Shown here: one piece after another, positions 7,088 through 14,599 of the stretch
How the letters are laid out: every line of letters starts with the position of its first letter
Numbering within the stretch: the first letter of the stretch is position 1
NCBI GenBank assembly: GCA_964584415.1
Contig: CAZOZX010000034.1
Location: 1-20,699 of the forward strand
Reading direction: 5' to 3'
DNA from: PHAA01 sp964584415
GTDB taxonomy: Bacteria; Bacillota; Syntrophomonadia; Syntrophomonadales; Syntrophomonadaceae
Length of the DNA: 20,699 bases
The notes under the pieces: model-generated
Databases searched by the model: none
What the model was told of the DNA's origin: nothing
What the model saw: only the letters and a program-made list of their open reading frames with translations
Position numbers and translations under genes: made by a program

Positions 7088-8026
7088 ATGAAAAAACCGT
7101 TAATTTTGCTGCTTATCCTTGTTCTGGCAGTATTCTCTGCCGGCTGCAGCAAGGACAAGTCCTCCTCGGTACCCGCCAAGACTATTACTATTGGTATCAT
7201 GCCAGATGTTGACTCGGTTCCTTTCCTGATCGCTGACCAAAAAGGCTATTATGCCAAACAGGGGGTTCAGGTCAAAATAGTCCCGTTCAAAAGTGCCAAA
7301 GATCGGGATAGTGCTCTTCAGAGCGGTCAGTTGGACGGGGTAGTATCCGATATGGTGGCAGTCATATTTGCCAATGCCGGCGGCATAAATCTGCGCATGT
7401 GTTCCAAGACCGACGGGACCATCGAGCTTATTGCGGGCAAAGGCACTGGAATTACCTCGGTCAATGGCCTCAAGGGCAGGAATGTGGGATTATCCAGCAA
7501 TACAGTCATGGAGTATACCTTGGATCGCATGCTGGCAACTGGCCAACTGCAGCCGGGTGACATAAACAAGGTGATTATACCGCAATTACCTACCCGGCTG
7601 GAGATGCTGCAGGGTGGCAAAGTTGATGCCGCTATCATGGTCCAACCGTTTTCCAGTCTGGCCATCAAGGATGGGGCCACCGTATTGACCGACACCGATA
7701 AACTGGCCAATAAATGTGTGACGGTTGCTTTTACCGCTGAAACCCTTAAGAATAATCCTGAAGAAATCAAGGCAGTGATGAGAGCTTATAATGACGCTAT
7801 TGCCTATTTGCAGACCGAATCCACTGCATCCTATATCGACTCTGTCATTGCGGGCATGGGATTCCCGGAAGGTGTAAAAGACATTATTAAAATGCCCAAG
7901 TACAATAAAGCAGAGCTTCCTTCCGAGACAATTTTCAACGATGTCATGGCCTGGATGCAGGCAAAACAACTGGTTAAGACCACCTACAACTATAAGGACC
8001 TGGTTAACGCCGACGTATTGAGGTAG
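7088..8026 (+). CDS. ABC transporter substrate-binding lipoprotein, SsuA/ThiY (NMT1-like) family
   Basis: A 312-aa periplasmic-binding-type protein anchored as a lipoprotein. A basic N-terminus and hydrophobic stretch end in the lipobox FSAGC with C20 as the lipidated residue. The mature part begins with ITIGIMPDVDSVPFLIADQK, followed by GYYAKQGVQVKIVPF and later GLKGRNVGLSSNTVMEYTLD, the layout of NitT/TauT-type binding proteins. These bind nitrate, sulfonates, pyrimidine precursors or aromatic acids. No specificity residue is clear enough to choose, and no TPP riboswitch precedes the gene, so a thiamine-precursor role is not supported. It heads a compact operon with the ATPase 6 nt and the permease 752 nt downstream. 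Confidence 0.92.
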   Translation: MKKPLILLLILVLAVFSAGCSKDKSSSVPAKTITIGIMPDVDSVPFLIADQKGYYAKQGVQVKIVPFKSAKDRDSALQSGQLDGVVSDMVAVIFANAGGINLRMCSKTDGTIELIAGKGTGITSVNGLKGRNVGLSSNTVMEYTLDRMLATGQLQPGDINKVIIPQLPTRLEMLQGGKVDAAIMVQPFSSLAIKDGATVLTDTDKLANKCVTVAFTAETLKNNPEEIKAVMRAYNDAIAYLQTESTASYIDSVIAGMGFPEGVKDIIKMPKYNKAELPSETIFNDVMAWMQAKQLVKTTYNYKDLVNADVLR

Positions 8027-8032
8027 AATCTT

Positions 8033-8773
8033 GTGATTGAAGTTAAAGACCTGTCAGTCTGGTACCAGGCCAAAACCGGGATGGTTTTGGCCTTGGACCG
8101 GCTGAGTCTGGACATTCCGAGCGGAGAAATAATTACTGTCATTGGCCCATCGGGATGTGGAAAATCCACATTCCTTTATGTGCTGGCCGGTATCCAAAAA
8201 AAATATGCGGGAATAGTAACTATTGACGGACAGCCGGTCAATCCCAAGCTGCAGCACATAGGAATGATACTGCAAAACTATGGACTGCTGCCCTGGAAAA
8301 CAGTACGTCAAAATGCTCTTTTGGGAATAAAAATCAAGAAATATCAAACCCACCGGGATGAATATGTTCAATATATTTTAAAACAGCTGGATATCGATTC
8401 TCTTCTGGACAGGTTCCCCAAGGAACTTAGCGGCGGACAGCAGCAAAGGGTCGCTATTGCCCGGGCATTCATAATGAAGCCTGATTTACTGTTGATGGAC
8501 GAGCCCTTCTCTGCCCTGGATGCTATAACCAGGGAGGAGATGCAGGAGTTATTTCTGAAGATATGGAAAGAAAACAGCGTAACCACTGTTTTCGTAACCC
8601 ACAGTGTAGATGAAGCCCTCTATCTGGGGAGCAAAATAGTCGTTTTTTCGCCGCCCCCAGGTCGGATACTGGAGATTATCGATAATCCCTGTTTCCAAAT
8701 GGATAACCTGCGCCTCAGGGATGAATATCATACCATGGCCATGAGACTTAGAAAAACATTGAGCAAGGACTGA
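8033..8773 (+). CDS. ABC transporter ATP-binding protein, NitT/TauT type
   Basis: A 246-aa nucleotide-binding subunit with every motif intact: Walker A GPSGCGKST (residues 38-46), Q-loop LQNYGLLPWKTV, signature LSGGQQQR, Walker B LLLMDEPFSALD and the H-loop VFVTHSVDEAL. The NYGLLPW sequence and the DEALYL ending are typical of the SsuB/TauB/NrtD group that powers uptake of oxyanions and sulfonates. The start is GTG at 8033, 6 nt after the binding-protein stop, with the AGGT of the preceding gene's end as ribosome binding site. It works in the cytoplasm as a dimer on the permease. The domain call is certain; the substrate is not. Confidence 0.95.
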   Translation: MIEVKDLSVWYQAKTGMVLALDRLSLDIPSGEIITVIGPSGCGKSTFLYVLAGIQKKYAGIVTIDGQPVNPKLQHIGMILQNYGLLPWKTVRQNALLGIKIKKYQTHRDEYVQYILKQLDIDSLLDRFPKELSGGQQQRVAIARAFIMKPDLLLMDEPFSALDAITREEMQELFLKIWKENSVTTVFVTHSVDEALYLGSKIVVFSPPPGRILEIIDNPCFQMDNLRLRDEYHTMAMRLRKTLSKD

Positions 8774-8778
8774 TCTGC

Positions 8779-9516
8779 TTGACCTCCAATAAATGGCTGG
8801 GTGCACTAAATAGCTTCATAGTAATAATCATTGCCTGGTGGGTATTAGCGGAACTTATAAATCTCCCTATCGTACCTTCCCCTTGGGCTGTATTTCACAA
8901 TATTATCGAAATTTTCACGGCAAAAATGTCCATACATCTGGTATACAGCTTGGGTCGTATTGTGGCTGGAATTACGTTGGCAGTGGTCTTAGGTGTTCCC
9001 TTGGGGTATTTAATGGGATACTTCCAGCGTATGGACAAACTACTGGCACCGCTGGTTTACTTCACCTACCCAATTCCCAAACTGGCTTTGCTTCCGGTGG
9101 TCATGCTCCTCTTTGGTCTGGGGGAAATCTCCAAGCTGATTATGATAGTACTGATAGTAATATTCCAGGTGATTATTACCTCCCGCGATGCCGTAAAGTC
9201 TATACCGACAGAAACTTTCCATTCATTGCAGTCCTTGGGCGCCAGCAAGGTGCAGAAGTTGACAGAGATAATCGTTCCTGCCTCTTTGCCCGAAGTCTTG
9301 ACTGCTACCAGGCTGGCCTTGGGCACAGCGGTTTCGATATTGTTCTTCACGGAGACATTTGGGACCGAATATGGGATGGGCTATTTTATAATGGATGCCT
9401 GGATGCGGGTTAACTACCTGGATATGTACGCGGGAATAGTGGTTCTCAGCTTTATGGGATTCGTAATATTCTCGGTTATCGATATTGCTGAAACCTACCT
9501 GTGTTCCTGGCGTTAG
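8779..9516 (+). CDS. ABC transporter permease, SsuC/TauC type
   Basis: A 245-aa membrane subunit with about six transmembrane segments. The coupling-helix region ATPase-contact motif reads SLGASKVQKLTEIIVPASLPEVLT (EAA-type, ending in a conserved LPxxLT), residues about 152-175. The start is TTG at 8779, with AAGGA (8764-8768) ten nt upstream and overlapping the end of the ATPase gene. It forms the membrane channel of the importer begun at 7088. The gene converges with the DUF362 gene only 29 nt away, and no terminator hairpin is visible in that gap. Confidence 0.93.
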   Translation: MTSNKWLGALNSFIVIIIAWWVLAELINLPIVPSPWAVFHNIIEIFTAKMSIHLVYSLGRIVAGITLAVVLGVPLGYLMGYFQRMDKLLAPLVYFTYPIPKLALLPVVMLLFGLGEISKLIMIVLIVIFQVIITSRDAVKSIPTETFHSLQSLGASKVQKLTEIIVPASLPEVLTATRLALGTAVSILFFTETFGTEYGMGYFIMDAWMRVNYLDMYAGIVVLSFMGFVIFSVIDIAETYLCSWR

Positions 9517-9545
9517 ACACGATTAGATTACCAGCTCACCATTTG

Positions 9546-10706
9546 TCAGGGCTTTAGTGGGGCCAGCACCCTTCCCAGCCATGGGACCTGCAGATCAATG
9601 GCGGCCTCCGGGCACATTTCCTGGCAGCAATAGCACCGGATACACCGGTTATATTGATAAACCGGCGGCTCCGCTTTTTCAGCTGGGCCCCAATCAACCA
9701 CTGCTGGTTTTACCGGACAAGCCTCAATACAGACACCGCATTTGATGCAGCGGCTGCTGTCAATGTAGGGACGCGCCACAATCCGGTTGCGCAGCCACGA
9801 AGTTTGTATTGATCTCCCCGACTGATTTCTGTTTCTAAAATCTTTTTGCACGAATGATTCCAGAGGATCGCCCAATAAATCAATATTTTCCTGCCGATAA
9901 GTTCCCAGCCCCATTTCCTGAGCATGTCTGAGCATAGGTACGTCTTCGGGCCGAAGGGTAATCAGCCGGCAGACGGTTGCATCCAGGGCTACCGGATCAG
10001 TGGAGAACAGCAAGACCCCCATATTCTTGGGAGTCCCGCCCCGCGGTCCGTTTCCCTCCATGGCCATTACCCCATCCATAACAAACAGCCGGGGCTTTAA
10101 GAAAAGATTTAAGTCAACCAGCATGCGGGCGAACTGATCTGGATTAGGCAATTTAACGTGAAATTCACCTTTAAGCAGTCCAGGAATACATCCGAATTGA
10201 TTCTTGATGGCTCCGGTCATTCTGGTAAGACCATGGGTTTTCAGCTTGGGCAGGCTGACCAGTCCGTCACTGTCCAATACCCCTTTAGCAATGTTGAACC
10301 TCTTGTTTTGAATGCCATCTTCATGGAAAACCTGTTCGCCGTGGCTGAAATCAGCCCAGGTCAGGCCTAATTCATCTGCAACGGCAGCCAGCCCGGCTCG
10401 GCGGGCAGCGCGGGCGGTTGAACCTACTCCCGGCGAATCACCAAAAGAGACCGTCGCACCTGCTTGGAGCAGCAGCTGGGCCACAGCCCTGAATACTGCC
10501 GGATGAGTAGTAACGCATTTCTCCGGAGGATCAGGGGCCAAAAGATTAGGTTTAAGCAGAATTTTTTCTCCGGGTTTAACCATGGAATCAATCCCACCAA
10601 TGAGCTGCAGCCCACGGGATACGGCATCAGCAACAGTTTGGAAGTCATAGTCGCGGCACTTCACCAATGCCACCTTAGCCCTGGTAATATTCTTTTCGCT
10701 CGTCAA
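9546..10706 (-). CDS. DUF362 domain protein fused to a 2[4Fe-4S] ferredoxin domain
   Basis: A 386-aa two-domain protein. Residues about 10-280 are DUF362 (KILLKPNLLAPDPPEKCVTT, GDSPG, SLPKLKTHGLTRMTGAIKNQ, VMDGVMAMEGNGPRGG). The C-terminus holds two complete cluster motifs, CIKCGVCIEACP (C320-C330) and CIRCYCCQEMCP (C355-C365). The architecture is common in anaerobes and is thought to be redox-related, but no reaction is established. There is no signal peptide, so it should be cytoplasmic. TTG at 10706 is chosen because AAGGGGA lies 6 nt upstream. It follows the MFS gene by 87 nt on the same strand, in an AT-rich gap without an obvious promoter. Confidence 0.9.
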   Translation of the reverse strand: MTSEKNITRAKVALVKCRDYDFQTVADAVSRGLQLIGGIDSMVKPGEKILLKPNLLAPDPPEKCVTTHPAVFRAVAQLLLQAGATVSFGDSPGVGSTARAARRAGLAAVADELGLTWADFSHGEQVFHEDGIQNKRFNIAKGVLDSDGLVSLPKLKTHGLTRMTGAIKNQFGCIPGLLKGEFHVKLPNPDQFARMLVDLNLFLKPRLFVMDGVMAMEGNGPRGGTPKNMGVLLFSTDPVALDATVCRLITLRPEDVPMLRHAQEMGLGTYRQENIDLLGDPLESFVQKDFRNRNQSGRSIQTSWLRNRIVARPYIDSSRCIKCGVCIEACPVKPAVVDWGPAEKAEPPVYQYNRCIRCYCCQEMCPEAAIDLQVPWLGRVLAPLKP

Positions 10707-10793
10707 GGCCAGTCCCCTTCCATCAACTTCAATATAAATAATATCAGTGTTTGCATTGTGTTTTATTTTTCTGCCCGTAATTTTTATTGTTAA

Positions 10794-12053
10794 TCAAGCA
10801 AGTTCTTCGCTTGGCATCCTTTTTCTCAGCACCAGATTGAATAGATAAACACCGGTCAGCAAGATCAACACCATGACGCCACAGGCAGCAAAACCATATT
10901 GGGGTCCCCAAAATTCATCACTCCAGCCAGCGTATAGATTACCCACCGGGGTCGAGCCAACAAATACCAGGGTATAGAGGCTCATCACCCGGCCCCGCAG
11001 GTGATCAGGGGTATTCATCTGGACAGTGGTATTAATAGTGGAGGAAAAAAGATTAAAAAATAATCCTGTAGCAGCCAGATATAAGCCAGTCAGCCAGAAA
11101 CTCTGGTTCAGACTATTTAATATCAGTAATAAACCGATGATTACCGGTATCACATATACTATTGCTCTCCTTGGGCCCGAGCGGCTTATTGCTGCAATAA
11201 TCAGTGCTCCTATCAGGGATCCGGCTCCGGCAAAGGATAGCAGGAAGCCCAGACTGCGCTCTCCCTGTTGAAGAACTTCCTGGTTAAATACCGGGACCAG
11301 CACGTTATTATTCAGCGCAAAGGTACCAATTATAGCCATCAGGACTATAGACTCCAGAATTATTCGATGCTCGTAGACATACCTCAAACCGGTTTTGATC
11401 TCAGCTAGTATATTTTTGTGAGCCGTCTCCGCTATTTCCACCGGTATAGGTACAATGAAGAATAAGCTGATCAAAACAGCGGCAAAACTAATTCCATTTA
11501 GCAAAAAACAAATGCCTACTCCATAATACCCCATTAAAATTCCAGCGATGGCAGGACCAATTACCCTAGCGGTATTAAAGGCTACCGAGTTAAGGGCAAT
11601 GGCATTCATTAAGTCTTCTTTTCTTACCAGTTGAACGACAAAAGCCTGTCGGGCAGGCATGTCTAGGGTGGATACCAGGCCCAGCATGCCGGCCATGACC
11701 AGGATGTGCCAGTAGCGAACCTGCCCGGAGTAAACCAGAATTGCAAGGATAATAACAATGAGACCGGAGGCGGCCTGGGTCAAGTACAGCAAGCGCTTGG
11801 TAGGTAAGCGGTCCACAATCACACCGGCCACTAGTGACAAAAGCAAGGCAGGCAGGTATTGCATGGCTCCGACCAGACCAAGCAAAATCGCGGAATGGGT
11901 GAGTGAATAAGCCAGCCAGGGCTGGGCTACGCTTTGCATCCAATTACCGATCAGCGATATGCACATGCCAATCCAATAGTAGCGAAAATTAGGCTGGCTT
12001 AAAGTTATGAAGGGGTTGTTAAAAGCCCTCTGCGCCCGCTCACTCGAATTCAT
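10794..12053 (-). CDS. MFS transporter, MFS_3/EntS-like exporter
   Basis: A 419-aa major facilitator with about twelve hydrophobic segments. N-terminal FRYYWIGMCISLIGNWMQSV and WLAYSLTHSAILLGLVGA are signatures of the EntS/MFS_3 group. The loop 2-3 motif GVIVDRLPTKRLL and the MPARQAFVVQLVRKEDLMNA block are also present. Members expel siderophores or drugs by proton antiport; the cargo here is unknown. ATG at 12053 has GGAGG 7 nt upstream. It may be cotranscribed with the DUF362 gene, though a functional link is not evident. No clear promoter was found in 12054-12157. Confidence 0.93.
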   Translation of the reverse strand: MNSSERAQRAFNNPFITLSQPNFRYYWIGMCISLIGNWMQSVAQPWLAYSLTHSAILLGLVGAMQYLPALLLSLVAGVIVDRLPTKRLLYLTQAASGLIVIILAILVYSGQVRYWHILVMAGMLGLVSTLDMPARQAFVVQLVRKEDLMNAIALNSVAFNTARVIGPAIAGILMGYYGVGICFLLNGISFAAVLISLFFIVPIPVEIAETAHKNILAEIKTGLRYVYEHRIILESIVLMAIIGTFALNNNVLVPVFNQEVLQQGERSLGFLLSFAGAGSLIGALIIAAISRSGPRRAIVYVIPVIIGLLLILNSLNQSFWLTGLYLAATGLFFNLFSSTINTTVQMNTPDHLRGRVMSLYTLVFVGSTPVGNLYAGWSDEFWGPQYGFAACGVMVLILLTGVYLFNLVLRKRMPSEELA

Positions 12054-12157
12054 TCAGAATCCTCCCGCCACCAATCAGGCATTTTCATTTGCTTATCTGA
12101 GGCTTACCTTGAAGGATTACTACATGACACTATTTCTTCGAAAACTGCAGGAAACAT

Positions 12158-12188
12158 AAAAATCGTCCTGGCTAATTCCCGCCAGGAC
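12158..12188 (-). terminator. Rho-independent terminator of the methyltransferase unit
   Basis: GTCCTGGC (12165-12172) and GCCAGGAC (12181-12188) form a perfect 8-bp stem with an 8-nt loop. On the minus strand this is followed by GATTTTTATG. It starts 15 nt after the methyltransferase stop, as expected for an intrinsic terminator that insulates the MFS gene. Confidence 0.85.
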
Positions 12189-12202
12189 AAATTGTTTTAC
12201 AA

Positions 12203-12835
12203 TCAAAATGGTTTTGAAGCGGTGGCCAGAAATATTTTAAATGGCGCCAGCCCCTCTGGCACAAATCTTATTATTTCCGCAGCTGGTTGGAAACCTACAT
12301 CGATATATCCGGCATTTGCAAGCATAGCCCGCATCAAATCATGGCTGAATCCTTGGTGAAATATACCCTCGGTATAACCATGGAAAAGTCCCCGGTCTGG
12401 TTCCAGGTCAGCAATGCAGATAAAGCCACCCAACTTGGTATGCTCGAAAAAGGTTTTGATTAATTCATCCGGTTTTTTCACATGGTGCATAGTCATACTG
12501 CAGATCACCAGGTCAAACACGCCCTCAAGGGCTTCCCCCGCATCCATATCCAATTGACGAGCATTTACATTGGATATGTTCTGCAGCTTCAATTTTTCTC
12601 TTAAAACCTGCAGCATACCACTGGAACTGTCTACGCATAAAATCGAACTGACCAGCGGTTGTATCTCGAGGCTAATGAGCCCCGTTCCACAGCCATAATC
12701 CAGAACCTCCATATCAGGCTGAAAGTTTACCGCATTCTTAATCGCGCTGGCTATATTAGCAGCCATTTTGGTACGGCCGGGATTATCATCGTAGTCTGGA
12801 GCTAGTTTATCAAAATTCCTCTTGGCAGAGTCCAT
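12203..12835 (-). CDS. Class I SAM-dependent methyltransferase
   Basis: A 210-aa Rossmann-type methyltransferase. Motif I is EVLDYGCGTGLISLEI (residues 43-58), motif II has VDSSSGM, motif III DLVICSMTMHHVKKPDELIK, and motif IV GGFICIADLEPD. The family (Methyltransf_11/UbiE-like) methylates small molecules, lipids or metals, and specificity cannot be deduced. The N-terminus (AKRNFDKLAPDYDDNPGR) resembles those acting on small acceptors. The ATG at 12835 has a weak AGGT site about 9 nt upstream. It lies 37 nt after the DUF5661 gene and ends at a strong terminator, so it is probably the last gene of that unit. Confidence 0.92.
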   Translation of the reverse strand: MDSAKRNFDKLAPDYDDNPGRTKMAANIASAIKNAVNFQPDMEVLDYGCGTGLISLEIQPLVSSILCVDSSSGMLQVLREKLKLQNISNVNARQLDMDAGEALEGVFDLVICSMTMHHVKKPDELIKTFFEHTKLGGFICIADLEPDRGLFHGYTEGIFHQGFSHDLMRAMLANAGYIDVGFQPAAEIIRFVPEGLAPFKIFLATASKPF

Positions 12836-12872
12836 GTTTAGATACCTATCGTAAATTGTGCAATGTCAGAGT

Positions 12873-13145
12873 CTATTTGCCTTCCCAAAATGCTTCAGCT
12901 TCCTTTTCCATCTTCTCCAAGCGAGTGTAGTAATCGGGGAACTCGTTCAAATGAGCCAAAGCAATCTTCCCGGTTGTCAGGGAATCATCATTGGTGACAT
13001 TGGTATGCGGATCGCGGAGCCCATGTTCCAGTTCAACGTCCATCCCCATCCGGTATTGTTCAACGTCAAATTTACTCCAGTCTATTCCCAACTTCTCGCC
13101 AATATTCTTGGCTTCTTCCGCAGTGAAATGCTTCTTGGCAGTCAT
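12873..13145 (-). CDS. DUF5661 family small protein
   Basis: A 90-aa soluble, acidic protein without membrane segments or cysteines. I recognise it as the widespread DUF5661 type from KHFTAEEAKNIGEKLGIDW, DVELEHGLRDPHTNVTND and LTTGKIALAHLNEFPDYYTR. No function is established. ATG at 13145 is chosen because AAGGAG lies 8 nt upstream; an in-frame ATG at 13163 would overlap that site. Its own promoter (13193-13222) carries an inverted repeat over the -35 box. The methyltransferase gene follows by 37 nt. Confidence 0.85.
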   Translation of the reverse strand: MTAKKHFTAEEAKNIGEKLGIDWSKFDVEQYRMGMDVELEHGLRDPHTNVTNDDSLTTGKIALAHLNEFPDYYTRLEKMEKEAEAFWEGK

Positions 13146-13192
13146 GATAACATCTCCTTTCAATATATGGTAGTAAGATTGCTCCTTTACAT

Positions 13193-13239
13193 ATTTTACT
13201 AATGGGCATCCCCTTACGTCAATAATGGCCGTTAAGGGG
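13193..13239 (-). promoter_or_regulatory. Promoter with inverted repeat upstream of the DUF5661 gene
   Basis: Minus-strand TTGACG (13217-13222), an 18-bp spacer and TAAAAT (13193-13198) make a good sigma-A promoter 48 nt upstream of the DUF5661 ATG. An inverted repeat CCCCTTA...TAAGGGG (13210-13216 with 13233-13239) brackets the -35 box. It has no T-run on either side, so it looks more like a regulatory dyad than a terminator. Confidence 0.55.
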
Positions 13240-13259
13240 AAAGCTTATCACAGTATATA

Positions 13260-13424
13260 TCAGGACTGCTCCAATGTCCGGGCTAGGGAATATAGGGCCT
13301 GATATTGCCCAATCTCCACTTCTATTGTCGATTTCCCCAGTATAGCAGCAGTTTCTTCAACGGAGCAGCCCTTTAAGATTCTTAGCTTCAAGATTGCCCG
13401 CCAGTCGGAATTTATTTTGTCCAT
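13260..13424 (-). CDS. 54-aa sigma-70 region 4-like helix-turn-helix protein
   Basis: A short gene reading MDKINSDWRAILKLRILKGC and then SVEETAAILGKSTIEVEIGQ, YQALYSLARTLEQS. The G(C/Y)S-x-EE-x-A-x-x-LG-x-S-x-x-x-V pattern and the following helix match the helix-turn-helix of sigma-factor region 4.2, without any region 2. It has an excellent ribosome binding site (AGGAGG, 8 nt from the ATG at 13424), which supports translation. The DUF5661 promoter lies just downstream, and read-through is possible. Possible roles are an anti-sigma-like or accessory DNA-binding protein, or the remnant of a sigma factor; none is proven. No paralogue is visible in the window. Confidence 0.6.
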   Translation of the reverse strand: MDKINSDWRAILKLRILKGCSVEETAAILGKSTIEVEIGQYQALYSLARTLEQS

Positions 13425-13596
13425 GACATCCCCCTCCTAAATTCTTGTCGGCCCGGTCTATGATTGAAGTAACGATGGCAAAACAGCTTCATGCAAAGCA
13501 TTCCCTAAAAGGCTCACTATTTATAACCGACTGGCTGTGGAATTTAGTACAGGTAGGAGATTACAATCTAATCGGTTTGCTTGGAGGGATTGTCTG
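13425..13596. other. Intergenic region upstream of the sigma-like gene
   Basis: Non-coding as far as can be seen. TATAAA occurs on the minus strand near 13523-13528 but lacks a -35 partner at 16-18 bp. Only the ribosome binding site of the 54-aa gene (13433-13438) is clear. Confidence 0.3.
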
Positions 13597-13650
13597 AAAA
13601 AAGGACGAGAGGATGGTGACCAAGTCCCAATATCGGCCTGGTCCCCATCC
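13597..13650 (-). terminator. Large hairpin, probable terminator of the TipA-like gene
   Basis: GGATGGTGACCA (13611-13622) pairs with TGGTCCCCATCC (13639-13650) at 11 of 12 positions around a 16-nt loop. On the minus strand a run of six T (13597-13602) follows after 8 nt. It begins 40 nt past the TipA-like stop. The offset between stem and T-run is longer than usual, so efficiency is uncertain. Confidence 0.5.
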
Positions 13651-13690
13651 CCGGAAAGTTGCCTCAATATATTTGACATTATCCGAATGA

Positions 13691-14119
13691 CTACTGGCGG
13701 TCAACCCCAGTATAGATGCGAACTGCATCGCGGAGAAAAGCCGCGGTGCCCGGTTGCTGGGCATCATAATAAGCGGTAAAACGTTCATCATCCACGTACA
13801 TCTGCGCTAATCCCATATGGGCTTCCTTACTGTAATTCGGCCAGAAGTAGCTTAACCATTGGCGGTGCAGGTCCACCGCCTGCTGGGCCAGATCTCCGCC
13901 CGGATCTCCAATTTGGAAGGCCTGCTGTAGTAATGCCATATATTCCTGGCTCAGGCGGGTCACCTCATCGTATTGTTCCGGAGTCATATCGAGCACCTTT
14001 TGATTCGATTGTTCCACGGCTTTTTCACCGTATTTGGTCCGGATTTCCTTACCATAACGCTCCTCATTCTCGGCCACCATTTGCTTCTTAAATCCATTAA
14101 ATTTATCTTGATCCTTCAT
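13691..14119 (-). CDS. Internal in-frame start giving a stand-alone TipAS domain (142 aa)
   Basis: Inside the TipA-like gene, AAGGAGGT (14126-14133) lies exactly 6 nt before an in-frame ATG at 14119 (MKDQDKFNGFKKQMVAENEE). This is a better ribosome binding site than the one of the full-length gene. It sits at the boundary between the coiled coil and the ligand-binding domain. The product would be 142 aa, close to the 144-aa TipAS of Streptomyces lividans, which also arises from an internal start. The second product is inferred from sequence; its expression is not shown. Confidence 0.65.
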   Translation of the reverse strand: MKDQDKFNGFKKQMVAENEERYGKEIRTKYGEKAVEQSNQKVLDMTPEQYDEVTRLSQEYMALLQQAFQIGDPGGDLAQQAVDLHRQWLSYFWPNYSKEAHMGLAQMYVDDERFTAYYDAQQPGTAAFLRDAVRIYTGVDRQ

Positions 14120-14458
14120 AATATTACCTCCTTCGGCGGCTGCCAAGGTATTTTCAACAGTCTCAATAAGCTGGTTAAGTTGTTTCCTCCGGGAATAAAG
14201 TTCACGGCGATGTTCCCTTAAAGCCACGACTTTATCGAAGTTGGGATCGGTAAGCAGGTCTTTAATTTTATCCAGGCTGACTCCCAATTCTCGGTAGAAC
14301 AGTATTTGCTGCAGGAGGTCTACCTCGATCTGCCCGTAGATACGGTAGCCGGCTGAACTGATTCGATTCGGTTTGAGCAGACCGATTTCATCGTAATAAC
14401 GCAAGGTTCGGGGGCTGATCCCGGCTATCCGGGCTAATTTTTTTACCGTGTATTCCAT
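13691..14458 (-). CDS. MerR-family activator with TipAS antibiotic-binding domain (TipA-like)
   Basis: A 255-aa two-domain regulator. Residues 1-70 are the MerR winged helix (YTVKKLARIAGISPRTLRYY, DEIGLLKPNRISSAGYRIYG), followed by a dimerisation coiled coil (about 75-110). Residues about 114-255 are the TipAS domain, ending in the typical WLSYFWPNYSKEAHMGLAQM, YVDDERFTAYYD and FLRDAVRIYTG. TipAS domains bind thiopeptides or other drugs; the Streptomyces protein activates its own promoter. ATG at 14458 (MEYTVKK) is chosen because AGAGGG lies 7 nt upstream; GTG at 14464 overlaps it. The promoter just upstream has a MerR-type 19-bp spacer, so autoregulation is likely. The gene also contains a strong internal start (separate entry). 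Confidence 0.92.
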   Translation of the reverse strand: MEYTVKKLARIAGISPRTLRYYDEIGLLKPNRISSAGYRIYGQIEVDLLQQILFYRELGVSLDKIKDLLTDPNFDKVVALREHRRELYSRRKQLNQLIETVENTLAAAEGGNIMKDQDKFNGFKKQMVAENEERYGKEIRTKYGEKAVEQSNQKVLDMTPEQYDEVTRLSQEYMALLQQAFQIGDPGGDLAQQAVDLHRQWLSYFWPNYSKEAHMGLAQMYVDDERFTAYYDAQQPGTAAFLRDAVRIYTGVDRQ

Positions 14459-14482
14459 ATCCACACCCTCTTCTCACTCAAC

Positions 14483-14515
14483 ACTATAGACCTTGACGCG
14501 ACGTTAATGTCAAGG
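14483..14515 (-). promoter_or_regulatory. MerR-type promoter (19-bp spacer) with operator for the TipA-like gene
   Basis: TTGACA (14508-14513) and TATAGT (14483-14488) are separated by 19 bp on the minus strand, the over-long spacing typical of promoters that MerR proteins activate by DNA distortion. A perfect inverted repeat CCTTGAC-N11-GTCAAGG (14491-14515) covers the -35 box and spacer, as in known MerR operators. It lies 24 nt upstream of the ATG of the TipA-like gene. Confidence 0.8.
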
Positions 14516-14561
14516 AATTTTCGGAAAATCAGGCTATTATTTATGAAGCCGCATAATCAGT

Positions 14562-14567
14562 TATAAT
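14562..14567 (+). promoter_or_regulatory. Possible -10 box for ccdA-tlpA
   Basis: TATAAT 32 nt upstream of the ccdA start reads toward that gene. The -35 position (ATTTAT at 17 bp) is weak, so this is only a candidate. Confidence 0.4.
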
Positions 14568-14599
14568 GATTAGGATCAAATCGATTGGTAGGTGGTAAA

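Noticed and set aside
13210..13239. CCCCTTA...TAAGGGG as a terminator of the 54-aa gene
   Set aside because: No T-run follows on either strand, and it overlaps a good promoter.
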